This document shows positions 47,194 to 59,932 of a DNA stretch of 64,000 nucleotides, in pieces. The notes below the pieces were generated by a model. That model saw only the letters and a list, made by a program, of their open reading frames with translations. It had not been told where the DNA came from and ran no database searches. The translations under genes were made by a program, and so were the position numbers. Where the stretch lies: NCBI GenBank assembly GCA_020746105.1, contig CM036617.1, forward strand, positions 203,443,971 to 203,507,970, in the 5' to 3' direction. Each line of letters starts with the position of its first letter. The first letter of the stretch is position 1. This stretch comes from Trogon surrucura (Eukaryota; Chordata; Aves; Trogoniformes; Trogonidae).

Positions 47194-50130
47194 TTCACTA
47201 ACACAATTTCTCAGATATGTATCATAGTTGCATCTAGGTACTAAAGTATATATGTAAACGTTTTGTACATGTTTTTTCAATTTGTAAAGATTTCAGATTT
47301 AAAATTCTTCACCTCTGTGATTTCAGTGGCTGCTGTAAGCTTCACTATGACAGGATGAGAAATGCAGATGAAAGCAGAATGGATGCCAAGACCTCTCTGC
47401 CAGATATGGCAGGTGGGTTTGCTTTGCACTGTAATGCCATGTATTTTAGCTTGACTCTTGGTTAGTGTAGCTGATTGCAGGTTTTTTGCATTTTGACGAA
47501 AATACTGAAATTCAAAACAATGTGCCTTTCTGCTTAGTCTTAATATAGCTGGATTTGCAAAACAAACAGAATAAAGACATGCTTCTTTTAATCCAGCAAG
47601 AGATTTTTCTGTGAGACTCTTTTTCATGTTATGAATTAAAAACTAAGGTAGCAGGCTTGAATTGAATAGTTATGAATATACACATTGCAAAATGCAGTAA
47701 ACACATTGCAAAACATCATTTTGACTTGGAAATGACACTTTTCTGGCTTCAGGTGATGGACAGATTTAGAGATTTTTTTTTTTGCAGACTGAAATCATTA
47801 CCCACGTGTCAATTCATGCTATTAGGATTTTATTAATGGCTAGCTGGTGAGAAATCAACTTCCATATCCATGATGTGATTAAGCACACCATCAAAAAAAA
47901 AATTCAATAACAACAAATAGCAAAATCTCCCAACACTGAAATCTAAAAAAAAAACCCCTCAAAATCCTGTATCTAATGTATTTAACAGCTTTGCTGTTTT
48001 AGCCCAATTGTTGTTTCATCCCGTTGCCTCATTCCCCTTCCAAGTTACACTAGAATAAAAAATATTAAGGGCAAATGGAAGAGTGCTACTGAGATTTAAT
48101 TTTTCCTTGTTATATAGCATTAAAAAAAGAAATTATCTTTTTAAGAGAGAAGAAAAGAAAAAAAAACTCTTATGCTAAATGTTTTTGTGAGTTTCTAGTT
48201 TTTGGTAGAAGTACTAGAAGTCTCTAGAACTAATTTTAGACATAGATAGAGAAAGCATATAGAGTCTTGAAAGGGTATGTTTATTACATTATATGATATA
48301 TAATATAATTGAGTATTTGAGTTGAAAATGAGTACCTCAGAAATGGTTTTTACACAACTTCCCAACTGAACGACTCTTTTCTTATACAAAAAGAAATGTA
48401 AATTAATAGACAACAGTTTCTTTCTGGACAGCATGGACAAGATTAAATTAAAAAAAAAAAAAATCCCCAGACATTCACTACACCGACACAAAAAGTGAGA
48501 GACAGTCTCTGGAGTAGTTTATGTAAAGCCCAACGAATATGAAGGTATGCATATAGTCCTATAGACTGAATTAAATAGTAAAGAACTCCTAAACTTTAAA
48601 GTTCCTTATGCATTCCATGTGCAGCCTACTGAGAAAACAAACAAACAAACAAACAAACAAACAAACAATTTGTTCCATAAAAATGTGAGACATCTATTAC
48701 TCTCTGCATGCCCTGGATCGAGCAATGGCTTCATTTAGTGTTGGTTTAATTTGCTCTTTCTCCTTTTATTCTTAACTCCCTCCTTCCCCTGATGATTAAA
48801 AGCATCTTGACTATACAAATTTGGGTTTGTTTAATAAATAAAACTTGCCACATTAAAACAAGTAACTAGCAAAGTGTCCATGCTTTTCAACAGAACAAAT
48901 GTGGTTTAATATGACCAAGGCACCCCCAGCCTGAGCTCTTCCAAGCTCTTGGCAGGATTCCTTGAGGTGGTACTTTTACGAATAGCTCAGACTTATATAC
49001 AAGGTCAACAAGCATACCTTCATTTCATTTACAAGTAATTCCACTTGCAAGAGCTGCTCTTTCTGTGATAATTCCCTTGTCTCTTAAAATTATTTCCTCG
49101 GACTACTCTGAACTCAGACCACTCTGAGCTCAGACCTTCCTTCCCCTTTATCCTTTGCCTCCTGAAGTTTTGAGAGTCATCTGGGCTCATCCAGCATTTC
49201 CTCTATGTCCCATTGGCAGCATTTTCTCTTCCAACTGTTGTTACATAACTGGAAAATCTTGGTTGATACTTACTGCTCTCTGTACAAAACTGAGATGAGA
49301 TGGAAGCTCTGATAAATTATATTTTCTACATGGACATTTAGCATACAGTAAGACATGAAATATTTATTCCTGTGTTTCCAAGAGATGAAGGAGTTTCGTC
49401 CTTTAAATGTGGATCTTTGTTTGTGTATGTTTTCTTTGGGATCCTGAGGATGGGATTCAGGTATAACACAGACTTTGCTTTTTTACAACAAACTCCTTAC
49501 TGAGTGAAGATCCTGCCTTCTTCAGATGTTCACCTAACTGCTTTGATGTTCCCACCTCCCTATGATGACAGTTCCAATCACTTCTGCTCTCATGTATGGT
49601 TTATTAGTCATTTATCCCAGGTGATTTCTTAGTCTTGGCATGGACTGCCACATTTTTAGTATAATCTGGTGAAGGGTCTGGAACACTCAAGAATGGAGTT
49701 TTTCTTTTTGAACCAAAACATGGTATGAAGCAAATCGTTATGGCTCGGCTGTTTCCTACGTGGTAAAATCACACCAAGAAGGCTCAGTGCTCTTACTGCT
49801 CCAGTGTACATTTCCCGTTCTTATGTTTCATGACACTAAGCTTGGGTCAGCCATGACACCCGCCCTTCCTCAGTGCAGCCAGGAAGAATGCAGATTCAGA
49901 AACTTCTGGTGGATTCAGTAGGTGAATATATCATTGAATGTTTATTGCTTCATACCTCCCTAGTTGAACTCCTAGGCATGAGGCCATACATCTTTTTTTA
50001 GTCCCCCATCTACTGCTTTGCTCCTGGTGTTTGCTACATACTCACACAGGCAGGCTTTGAGTTGTGGATGTAATTTGCAGTAGATGCACAATTCCTTACT
50101 CCAGGAACTGTGTGAGCACACAGCTTGCAA
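47194..50130. other. Repeat-poor DNA, no gene recognised
   Basis: AT-rich. Contains a short direct duplication around CTCTGAACTCAGACCACT and CTCTGAGCTCAGACC (49101-49135). No gene recognised. Confidence 0.55.
48634..48668 (+). repeat. (ACAA)n microsatellite
   Basis: About eight AAAC/ACAA units, uninterrupted. Confidence 0.95.
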
Positions 50131-50468
50131 TGGGATACCTTATAGCAACCTACAGGAAAGGGAGGAAGGGACTTTTTATCAGGGAGCATAGCAATAGGAC
50201 AAGGGGTAACAATTTTAAAGTGAGACTAGTTTTAGGTTACATATTAGGAAGAAATCATTTTCTGTGAGGGTGGTGAGGCACTGGAACAGGTTGCCCAGGG
50301 AAGCTGTAGATGCTCCCTCCCTGGAAGTGTTCACAGCCAGGTTGGATGGGGCTTTAAGAAACTTGATCTACTAGGAGGTGTCCCTATCCATAGCAGAGGG
50401 GTTGGAACTAGATGATCTTTGAGGTCCCTTGCAACTCAGATCATTTAATGATTCTATGATTCCATGAC
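50131..50468 (+). mobile_element. CR1 LINE 3' end
   Basis: ORF2 end remnant (GTGGTGAGGCACTGGAACAG at 50270-50289). The 3' UTR has GATGATCTTTGAGGTCCCTT (50411-50430), and two ATTCTATG/ATTCCATG units end at 50468. Frame broken; 5'-truncated. Confidence 0.9.
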
Positions 50469-51821
50469 CTCTTGCTGCCTTGTCCTCCCTTTCTTGTCCA
50501 AAAGCAGAGACAAGCCCAGGAAGACAGGTACTCTGCAGAATGATTCCAAGAAATAGTGCACATGGGAATTCTCAACCTGTCTTACTGTTGTGCTTGAGAA
50601 ATTAGAAGCACAACCAGATCTCTTTTCATTCATTCTCAAACTTGGAAGGCTACCCTTGAGCTATGAAAGTGCCTAGATAGATTTTTAGAGTCAAGTTTCT
50701 GAATCACTTGTTTGGGGCTCATAGGTAGGACACAGGACTCAGAGAGGAAACATGCCCAGCCAGCGGTCAGGTGTGATGTTGTAGGCATTTAAAATAGTAA
50801 TGGATTTTAGGCAACTTAAAGCACTCTCGAGCATGTCTTAAAATGTATCTACAAGTTTTAGGGAAAAATATGGAATAGAACAAGAATAACCATTTCTTTC
50901 CCACACAATTACTTGGTTTTGAAGTCATAAAACCCCACTATTTGAGCTGTATTTATCAAACAAATCTGATTTAGATGGTGAAATTTTGTAAAGCTGCTGA
51001 AAGTTGGACCATTTTTATTAAAATATTTTGGAAACTATCTTTATTTTACAGTGTCTGAGACTTCCATTTTATGTTTGGTTGTTTGGGGTTTTTTTTCAAA
51101 ATCCATCAAAACTTTGAATTAGCACTGAATGGAAGGCCAGACCTGTCACTGAGTTGCAGGGCAACTGGAAAATTAAGGTGACAAGACATTCAGGGGACAA
51201 ATCTTCTAATGTTAGCTTCTAATTTGGGGGATATAGACCTTCAATGTAGGCAAAAGACAATGAAATCTTACTTCTTGAGTACAATAGACTAAAAGCCAAA
51301 TTCCTGAGCTGGAAGTATAACTCTGGTTGATACGTAGCTTTATAAAGTGGAATGCTACAGTCAGGTTTAAGCTGTGATGCATCATACACATCAAATACTG
51401 AATCTGAAGAGTTCATAGAAGTTCAATAATTTTTATGAGATATAAGACTATAAATGGCTTTCACAGCCATAACAAAGTTAATTTGAATCTGTAATTTAAA
51501 ACATAAACTCAATAGTGGAAAAGTTGTGAAAATATTTTTTTCCCATGAATATTGTTCTTATTTATGTTTATACCCCTTATCTTCCTCTAAAGCAAGAGCC
51601 GTGACCAGGGTTTTTTAAATGCTTTCCCAATTTTTGATAAATCCTATGGGCTAAATTCTGAGTCAGTTAAAACTTTGAGCTTATTTTTTTTTTTTTTTTT
51701 TCAGAAATCAAAACCTCCTCTTGCGGACATAAAGCATTTTTTTCCAAGTCTAGTGCTATGATTTAAGAACCAACTTACATGTAGAGTCAAAGTACATAAG
51801 AACTTAACTGGTTGGATATGG
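50469..51821. other. Unannotated DNA
   Basis: AT-rich with a T18 run (51685-51702). Nothing recognised. Confidence 0.55.
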
Positions 51822-51851
51822 ATTAGCTTGGAGGAGGCTGAGGGGTGACCT
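51822..51851 (+). mobile_element. Host CR1, part 1 (split by nested CR1)
   Basis: AGCTTGGAGGAGGCTGAGGG followed by GTGACCT is the ORF2 region that, in the intact copy at 60759-61920, runs straight on into ...GACCTCATTAATG. Here it is interrupted right after GTGACCT and resumes at 52042. Confidence 0.8.
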
Positions 51852-52041
51852 GGAACGGGCTGCCCGGGGAGGTTGTGGAGTCTCCTTCTCTGGAGACATT
51901 CAAGACCTGCCTGGACACGTTCCTATGTAGCATTATCTAGGCATTCCTGCTCTGACAGGGGGATTGGACTTGATGATATTTTGAGGTCTCTTCCAATCCC
52001 TAACATTCTGTGATTCTGTGATTCTGTGATTCTGTGATTCT
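51852..52041 (+). mobile_element. Nested CR1, strongly 5'-truncated
   Basis: This 190-bp copy starts at GGAACGGGCTGCCCGGGGAG and ends with a microrepeat of at least four ATTCTGTG units. It sits between GTGACCT (51845-51851) and GTGACCT (52042-52048), a perfect 7-bp target duplication within the host CR1. It is little diverged from the young copy at 60759-61920. Confidence 0.85.
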
Positions 52042-52411
52042 GTGACCTCATAAATGTTTATAAATATGTCAAGGGGGAGTGTCAGGAGGATGGAGCCAGG
52101 CTCTTTTCAGTGATGTCCAAAGGCAGGACAAGGGGTAATGTGTACAAGCTGGAACATAGGAGGTTCCATAAAAATATTAGAAAAACCTTTTCCACTGTGA
52201 GGGTGACAGAGTACTGGCACAGGCTGCCCAAGGAAGTTGTGGAGTCTCCCTCTTTGGAGACTTTCAAAACCCACCTGGATGCGTTCCTGTGTGACCTGCT
52301 CTAGGTGATGCTGCTCTGGCAGGGGGTTGGACTAGATGATCTTTTGAGGTCCCTTCCAGCCCCTAACGTTCTGTGATTCTATGATTCTGTGATTCTATGA
52401 TTCTGTGATTT
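52042..52411 (+). mobile_element. Host CR1, part 2
   Basis: Resumes with GTGACCTCATAAATGTTTAT and continues to the 3' end: the ORF2 C-terminus ([20 protein letters not shown] in frame 52110-52304, 64 codons with its natural stop near FLCDLL), the 3' UTR, and about five microrepeat units alternating ATTCTATG and ATTCTGTG. The C-terminal frame is intact, so the host element is also fairly young. Confidence 0.92.
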
Positions 52412-55400
52412 CCTTTTAAATGTACATATAAGAAAAACATATTTGAAATTCTAATGTATTTTTACTCTATTTTCATACAGCATGTACTTATCTGTCTGCA
52501 GAACAGTGTTTTTTGTCAATTTCACCAGGTGCAGAGTAGATAGCTAACAGTGAAAGATTAGAGGCATCTCTAGAGTGAAAATAAAACCAAAATAGCTTGC
52601 TAAATTATCTAGCATCCTTTTCAGTTACTGGAAGATAATGATACTTGTGTAATTACTGCTTTTATGACTAAAAAAAAAAAAAAAAGTATGTTTCAGAATC
52701 ATTTTCAACTTGCTCGTGTGTCTACCAGAAGAAAACCATCAGGGAATCTACATGTAAAAAGATCTATTTCTCACTAATGTCATCAAATTCTTCCTGCTTT
52801 TATTCTGAAACAGCCAATGGTGCCACTTAAAATGATTAATTACTACCCGTATTTGAATTGTTTACGCTTGTGAATAATATTGTTGTCACTACTCTTTCAA
52901 GTACTCCAGGAAGGTGAGTCAGCCACTGCTACTCAGTTTAGGTTCTCTTTGGACCAAGTGTATAGAGGCTTATTTTCTATTGTTTACTTCACTAAGTACA
53001 TACATATATTTTAACGTAAGCAGATCTTGTGTTTGGGGTTTTTTTATTTTTATTTTTTTTAAAACAAAAAATTCCTTATAGCCCCCACACATTAAAGCTT
53101 TGGGGGACTATTTTTCAACAGTTTTTATCTAAAGTGTCACTGTTGGGTTTTTGCTTCTTTTTTTATTCTTTAAAAACATATGCAATTTTGTATAATGTAT
53201 CCCATTTACTTGCACAGAATAATGATCTGTTATTAGTTGAAATGTTGATTTATAAATTTTCTCCTTCAGTTCTCAAAAAAAAAATCAAAATTCTGCTGCT
53301 GAGAAAGTCCCAGCTGATGCAAGAAGCCAGATGTTTCATCACTTCTAATTGATAGCAAAATCATTCTGGAATCTTTCATGTAGTTCCTATTGGCAAGAAA
53401 TCTAATTTTACATTACCAAGCCAAATGCCTGCTGTGCAAGAGGTCTGGCTTTCAGGCCTAGCTGACAGTATCATTGTGATATTATCAGTAGAAAAGTGCT
53501 GTTTTAACCAGCAGCAAAAATAGAGATTTCTTTCAAATGTTTCAGGTAAACAGTTACTACCACGTTAAAATAAGATTTTTTTGGTATTATTTTAAATAAA
53601 CTGTGGTGTACGTTTATGTGTCAATGTGAAAATATCTCATTTGCAATAATGACCATGAAGATGATGTGCATTTGAAACCTCTCAAGTCAAGTGCTCCTGT
53701 TATATAGAAAAACAGTTACCTAAAGCAGTAGTGCAATTATTGCTGTCCCAGCAGCTGTGGCAGATTTGACTTGTCCTTTCCATTCTTTAAAAAAATTTTC
53801 TCAGAAGGCCTCTAATTCACTTGTGGATTAAACCTGGTGTACGCATCTGCAGCCTGGGAGCAATTTCGTATCAAGACAAGAAGTCGGTTGTTTTGGAGCC
53901 AAAATCCATGACATAGTGCTCTTCTTTTGCCAGACGGTCATGTAGATCTATGAATGTATATGAAGCTGTAGAGTCGTAAGTGTCTTAACAGACGCACAGA
54001 AGAAACACTTGCTTCATAAACTACAAGGACATTAACATGGTAACGAAAATATTCTCCAAGATATTTTTCAGACATATAACACACTAGATACATTTTTAAT
54101 AAGTTTTTACTATACCTTTAGATAATAGGCTATGGTTATGATGAAGGAGCTATTAGAATTTAAGCAGTTAACTCTCTTGTATCTTCCATTATGACCATTT
54201 CTGCTTTTTCATATTCTCTAAAACTCTGCTCCAAAATAATATTTCATATTTCTTTCACAGGAATTAGTGGAAATTTTAGCCACTGTTTGTATCCTGGGAT
54301 TTCTTTTTAAATAGACTTATAAAAAACATCTCCTCATGATGCTGATTTATAAAGAGTGTACTTAAATAACATGCGAATGGGAAAGGCATTGGCTCTGGAG
54401 CAGCTGAGTACTCTCATAACATATTCTTGAAGTTCCAATTTAGAGTTAAGAGTGCTCATGACTTTGTATCAGCAATCCTAAAATCAAGAAAAACTTCACA
54501 TCTATAATTAAAGCTAATGATACATAATCATCTTCTGTTGATGTAAAATCAAGAATTGTAATCCCTGAATTGTATCTGCTGAACTTATCCTACAAAACAG
54601 TTAAGTAACAAGGATTTCTCATGAAAGCTCTGTGGAAAATGCTTCACCGCTGAAACATACAGTGCTGTCTCCTTTCTCTTTGACACCAATAATCTATTTT
54701 TTTTCCACACCTTTAAGACGCGTAATATGACATCATTCATTCTACTTTCATGCCTATCTCTCATACATATAGAGAGAGGAAGTAGAACCCTATTTATTTA
54801 TTCTGAAACATAGAGACAGGAGAATAAAAGACTGGATGGTCATGGTTATTAGCACGGTTTTTATGTGATTTGTGATATTGAGTACTATGCACGTACTTCT
54901 TACACAGTGAATTTCAGGATTAAAAAAAAAAAGAGCATTTTAGCATTAAGATCATCAGGAGATGATACATTTATAAGTTGACACCTTATTCTTACAAAAA
55001 AACTCCACAGTTGCTTGGTTTTTGTTTTGTGGTTTTTTTTCTGTTAGTGATGTATATAGCCTGGGTAAGATATGGTCATTTTTTTGTATGCCGTTAGTAA
55101 AAGTCAGGAAGGGCCATTTTGCCATCAAAAGAGTAGTCTAAAATCCAAAGCATCCTTGTTAGCAATTTAATCTTTGTTTTGGGCCTTTAAGCTGTAGCCA
55201 GAGAGCTGCTGAACTGATAATGTAAATTTAAATTTGAATTTTAGGAAGATGAATGTAAGCCAAATTCCTTACCAAGCTCTAATACTCCTTAAAATATACT
55301 CTTCCTGCAATGCAGTTCAGGTCCCGTGGCCCTTTAACAACTTGTCTCTGTAGCCTCTGATACTAAATTGCTTTGGCCTTTATATGTCCTCGTAGTGTGA

Positions 55401-57517
55401 TAGCATATCTTCTATCCAGTTAAATTGCCATAAACTCCTGTAATGCTTGATAAAATACAAAACAGAAAGTCAAAAAAAACCCCACTAGTATCTCGTTTGA
55501 AAGGGAGTTACTAGTACTACTGCCTCCCCCTGAAACCAAAGGGAGTAGAAGACTCTAAAAACATGAGATGTGTTGTGTTTTAAAGGTATAAAAACAAGTG
55601 TGAAAGTCATGTTTAAATTCAGTTTTCTTTTCTTAGAGCCTCAGAAAACTTTATTTACATTTCTTATGCTCTTCTTCACTGATAGAAAAAATCATGTCAA
55701 CTGTCCTCAGTCTCAATCATAATGTATTTGTCAGGCATATTTAAAATTAACTTTGTCCTTTAGATTTTTAAAATAAGAACAAAGATATTTATATATTTAA
55801 AAAAAACTAAAAAAAAATTACTTTTGAATAGGAAATGTGTGACAGGAAATTATTATTTTCACCATACTGAACACAAGAGAGATGTCTGTGTGTGGGTTGC
55901 TGGGAAGACAGTTATAAAAGGAGCTCCACAAATAGAAATAAAAATAGCATAGTATCACAGAAGTAGAAGGTTACTGTCTCTTAATGATGTGAGGGAACTG
56001 GGATGACTAAGGAGATAAGAACTTACAGGCAAAAGGAAAGAATGCAGGACAAGAGGAAAGCAAATCCTTGGTGATATGGGGCAGTTCATGCAAAAGAAAG
56101 GAGGAAACAGGTTCCTGCCTTTCTGTCTACATGCTAGATTGCCTGAAAGGTGCAAAAACGTGCCATGCGGGAGGGAGAGAGGAGCCATCTGCAAACATTT
56201 CCACTGGAAACACTGTGCTACTGAGAGTGACTTGCATGGCATCGTAAAATGACAAGGCACCGTGTTGTAAAGCCGTGATACGTCCCTCAGACTGTTCAAC
56301 TGTTCATCCAGAAACAGAGCAATCTCTTCTTACCCTGTTTCCTCACGAGTAGCCATGGATGTCTGCTGCCTGGTAATGCATGCTGGGGAGGGGAGGCACA
56401 GAACCCTCTCTACTCTAGAGACTACCAGTACTGTTTTCATGCCTTGGCGTGCCTATGACATACCCAACATGGAAACAGCATACACACGTTTCCACAGAAG
56501 TATACATATGCAGCAAAATTAAAACATGGTAAGTAAGTAGATGACAGCTGCGCTAAATGCCATTCAATCTATATTGCAGTACTCTTGAATAAAAACTGGA
56601 AAATGTGAGATGATGAAAGCTAGGAAACTTAAAGTTAACATGTTAAGTCTATCCTTAAGTTACTTGCTGCTTAAATAATCACAGTGTCATTATCACTAGG
56701 AGTGCCACGGGCGAATTCAATCAATCAAAGTCACACAAAAGCATTGAAACAGTCTAATCAGTCCAAGGTTTCAACTGTAACATTTCCACTACATGGCTTC
56801 AAATGTAAATTATTTCCCTTCTTTAAAGTAGTATTCACTCCTGCTTTTGTCTTATAAAGCCTAAGGGGCAGGAAAAAGAGGAAATTATATTATTTGAAAT
56901 ACAGACTAATAAAGTATGTGGCTTTAAGAGCTTGACAGCCTAAGTCACTACACAGGTAGAGAAGAGGAAAGGGAGAAAAAAGGGATGAAGATGTATAGCA
57001 GACCTGCCTGGCATATGTGCATTATGGAGTAAGTGGGATTAAAATAAAATAAAATAGAAATCTAATTTCTCCTTGAGGTGATGGGTGAATTAAAATCTTA
57101 TGACTCTAAAGAGGAATTTTTTTAAATTATGTATTTATTTTGCAATTTATCTATCATTAATCTCCTAGCTGACATTCAGTTTCTAGGCAATAGCTTTGGA
57201 AATTGGAGTGTTATAAGAAAAGCGACGTTTAAGTATTTTTACTCAAGACCATATTTAAATACATTATTGTGTTTCCTTATAGAAATGTAAGTCTAGTCAA
57301 AATAAAAAATCTTGCTTTTGGGAGATGTAGATTTGAGCCTAACAGATAGATCTGCTAAATAAGAATGAAGGACAGAATCATCTTTTTGTTTGTAACCAAA
57401 AAAAAGTTAAAGTTTTGTTGAGGATTTAATTCTCACTAAACTTGACCTTCTCCCTGAAGGAAAAAAAACAGATGAAGTTTATGTGATTTGATAAATTGTC
57501 CCTGAAGAGAAGAAGCA
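52412..57517. other. 5.1-kb repeat-poor stretch, no gene recognised
   Basis: AT-rich, with A and T runs. The open frames 53029-53352 (+) and 55955-56299 (-) have low-complexity composition and no motif. Confidence 0.55.
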
Positions 57518-57752
57518 GAATGAAAAGGAAACTTCTTCACTGTGAGGGTGACAGAGCACTGGCACAGGCTGCCCAGGGAGGTTGTGGAGTCTCCTTCTTT
57601 GGAGACATTCAAAACCCGCCTGGACATGTTCCTGTGAGACCTACTGTAGGTGATCCTGCTCTGGCAGGCGGGTTGGACTAGATGATCTTTTGAGATCCCT
57701 TCCAAACCCTAACTATGATTCTGTGATTCTGTGATTCTATTATTCTATGATT
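57518..57752 (+). mobile_element. CR1 LINE 3' end, first of a tandem pair
   Basis: Same young subfamily as 52042-52411: CACTGTGAGGGTGACAGAGC, then CTCTGGCAGGCGGGTTGGAC, with a terminal series of ATTCTGTG/ATTCTATG units ending at 57752. Confidence 0.92.
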
Positions 57753-57972
57753 GGAGAAGAGAAGGCTCTGGGGTGACCTAATAGAGGCCTTTCAATACAT
57801 GCCCCACCTCTGGAAGTGTTCAAGGCCAGGTTGAATAGGACTTTAAACAACCTGTTCTAGTGGGAGAGTGGTGTCCCTGTGCACAGCAGAGGGGTTGGAA
57901 CTAAATGATCTTCAAGTTCCCTTCCAACATCAACCATTCTATGATTCTATGCTTCTACGATCCTATGATTGG
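57753..57972 (+). mobile_element. CR1 LINE of another subfamily, internally deleted
   Basis: Begins GGAGAAGAGAAGGCTCTGGG directly after the previous copy's tail. After TTTCAATACATG it jumps about 150-200 bp of CR1 sequence to CCCCACCTCTGGAAGTGTTC, then continues to its own 3' end (ATTCTATG, CTTCTACG, ATCCTATG units). The first copy may have landed inside this element or next to it. Confidence 0.88.
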
Positions 57973-58471
57973 TTAAGTCTACAGAATATTTTATTTTGCT
58001 GTCTGTCTACACGATCATGCTTCCCTGAAAACCATGACCTCTCAGGTGCAGGAGTTACTGGCCTCCTCAGAAGCTGTCCTTCAACCAAAAGCTGTAACTT
58101 TTCCTATGACAGAGGTTAGATATCGATAGACTGTTATCATTGTGACTGTGCTAAACATCTTCCCTGTTCTTAAAGTGGTTTTCTCTAATATTCATTAGCT
58201 CATCTATTTGTAATTGAAATCATGAGCTCAGATTCACCACCAAAGCACATTTCATGGTGTTTAAAATGGAGATGAATTTCAGAAATTGAGAGACAGAGGA
58301 CGATTTGTGGGTGAGAATACTGAGAAGCTGAAGCTGTGTAAAATAGAGGTAAACAAATGGCTATATTTCAGAAAATTATTTTGTTTGTGCCTGAGGGAAA
58401 GCAATACAACCAAGAAGGACAGAACGCCAAATATAAATATTTGTTAGTTTGTTTTTCTGCTTTGTGTAGGA
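57973..58471. other. Unannotated DNA
   Basis: No repeat or gene recognised. Confidence 0.55.
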
Positions 58472-59093
58472 TTAGTTTTTGGTTTTGATTTCTATGAATG
58501 CTGTCAGGAGAGCAGTACTAGAATCACTGATTAACAAATCATTATCAGAGGAAAATGTGTTTTGCACTAGCTGGGAGTCACATCCAGGACTGCTGTGTAT
58601 CAGATGTTGCATCACCAGTGAACTGTCAACATCAGTGCTACTGTCTGTTGAGTGTGAGTATGAGCTTATATTCACATCCAAATTCAGAACTGCCAAATTT
58701 ACATCAAGCCTGAGCCCAGGCAACCTTGAGAAAAGATTCAGGGCCTGCTAGAGGGAAAGGACTTGGTATCATAAGTCTGCGTAAGACATCCCAATGTGAA
58801 TCCACCTGTAATATATATTTCCAGTCATTAGGAAACCACATATAGCTTTCAAAATCATTTGCCCTTGGAAAAAGCAAGTTGTACTTGGTTTTCGTCATAA
58901 TGGTCAGTTTCCTGGTAGCGATTCTGCACAGGCTGGTATCCTTGAAGACCCCCACCAGGGTAGCCTTAGTAATAGGCCCATCATGGTCAAGCTTGGATGT
59001 GCACACTAGGTATCTGAGGAACAGTTTGTTGCTCAACAGCTCAGTATACCTTTGCCAAGAACAGGTCTCACAAAGCACTGCAGTGTAGCACAC
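58472..59093 (-). other. Two overlapping unassigned open frames
   Basis: On the minus strand a 129-codon frame (59093-58704) overlaps by 20 nt an 83-codon frame (58723-58472). The first contains KLDHDGPITKATLVGVFKDT. The second is rich in Asp and Ser (SSYSHSTDSSTDVDSSLVMQ) and ends in a normal stop. Together they give over 600 bp of mostly open sequence with a shift of frame, as expected of a decayed pseudogene or mobile-element gene. I recognise no family, and chance cannot be excluded. Confidence 0.25.
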
Positions 59094-59583
59094 AGAAAAG
59101 AAGCTACACCACCACTAGTAGGGGAATTTTCAAGGCAGCTGTAGCAGCCAGGTATTTGCAGGGAGCTTTACCTCCAGTGGACTTGTGAAGAAACTGTTTT
59201 GATTCATGTTATTAGAACAAAAATTAAAAAATCTCTTGAGTAGTGTTGGACATGTCCAATCTGCCACCACCTATCCTGCATGCCTTTGCAGCAATGTCCC
59301 ATGACACTTGACAGCTAAGTCAGAAATGGAGTTCCACGCAGAAGAACAGAGCTGCCAGAACAGGAAGAAGTTGTAACAGAGTTTACTATTGAAAGGAAAT
59401 ACACTGAAGTGAGTATATCCTACAGCTTAAGCAGTTTATGACTGTACAAATCCAGGATGGAAAGTATAGACGTATCTGTTTTATCTACAGAATGAAATAT
59501 TTTTTTCTTAATTGTCTCTTACTTCTGCCCACCACTGCATTGAATTTTATTATTTTCTGGTGGCAAAAATACATGTCAGGGTG
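59094..59583. other. Unannotated DNA
   Basis: Nothing recognised apart from the left copy of the LTR target duplication (GGGTG, 59579-59583). Confidence 0.55.
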
Positions 59584-59692
59584 TGTCTTGAGCCGCTTAT
59601 ACCTGGTAGAGGTTAGGGTCAAGGTGATTCGTTTCGATCGCAAAGGTGAAATTAAGACACAAACGGTGTCAGATGTCACAAAAGTAAAACCC

Positions 59693-59698
59693 TTTATT
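59693..59698 (-). terminator. LTR polyadenylation signal AATAAA
   Basis: TTTATT on the + strand gives AATAAA in the LTR sense, at the expected distance downstream of the TATA box. Confidence 0.75.
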
Positions 59699-59876
59699 GA
59701 CTAACAACCACTGGAGAGCAATAGGAAAGAAAGATAAGGAAAAGGAAAAGCGAAGCAGTAAAATGTTTAGAATAGCAGGAAGTATAGCTACCACCACAGA
59801 TCCAGCGACGTCTCGCAGGTCCGCCTGTTTCGATTCGGTGGGGAAGATCTCCATAGAATAGCTGTTCACGGTGGCA

Positions 59877-59883
59877 TTTTATA
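59877..59883 (-). promoter_or_regulatory. LTR TATA box
   Basis: TTTTATA on + is TATAAAA in the LTR sense. It is preceded by GC-rich U3 sequence and followed about 185 nt later by AATAAA. Confidence 0.75.
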
Positions 59884-59922
59884 GTGTTCCAAGAGCCGCT
59901 TTGCTTATCCTCCGCCTGTTCA

Positions 59923-59932
59923 GCGCATGCGC
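59923..59932. promoter_or_regulatory. NRF1-type palindrome GCGCATGCGC
   Basis: A perfect 10-bp palindrome matching the NRF1 binding consensus core. It lies about 40 bp upstream of the TATA box in the LTR sense, a position where it could drive transcription. Binding is inferred only from the motif. Confidence 0.55.

Noticed and set aside
48634-48668. ACAA array as a CRISPR or minisatellite array
   Set aside because: A plain tetranucleotide microsatellite without spacers.
51684-51705. T18 run plus CAG as a splice acceptor
   Set aside because: No open exon with a donor follows; homopolymer T runs are common here.
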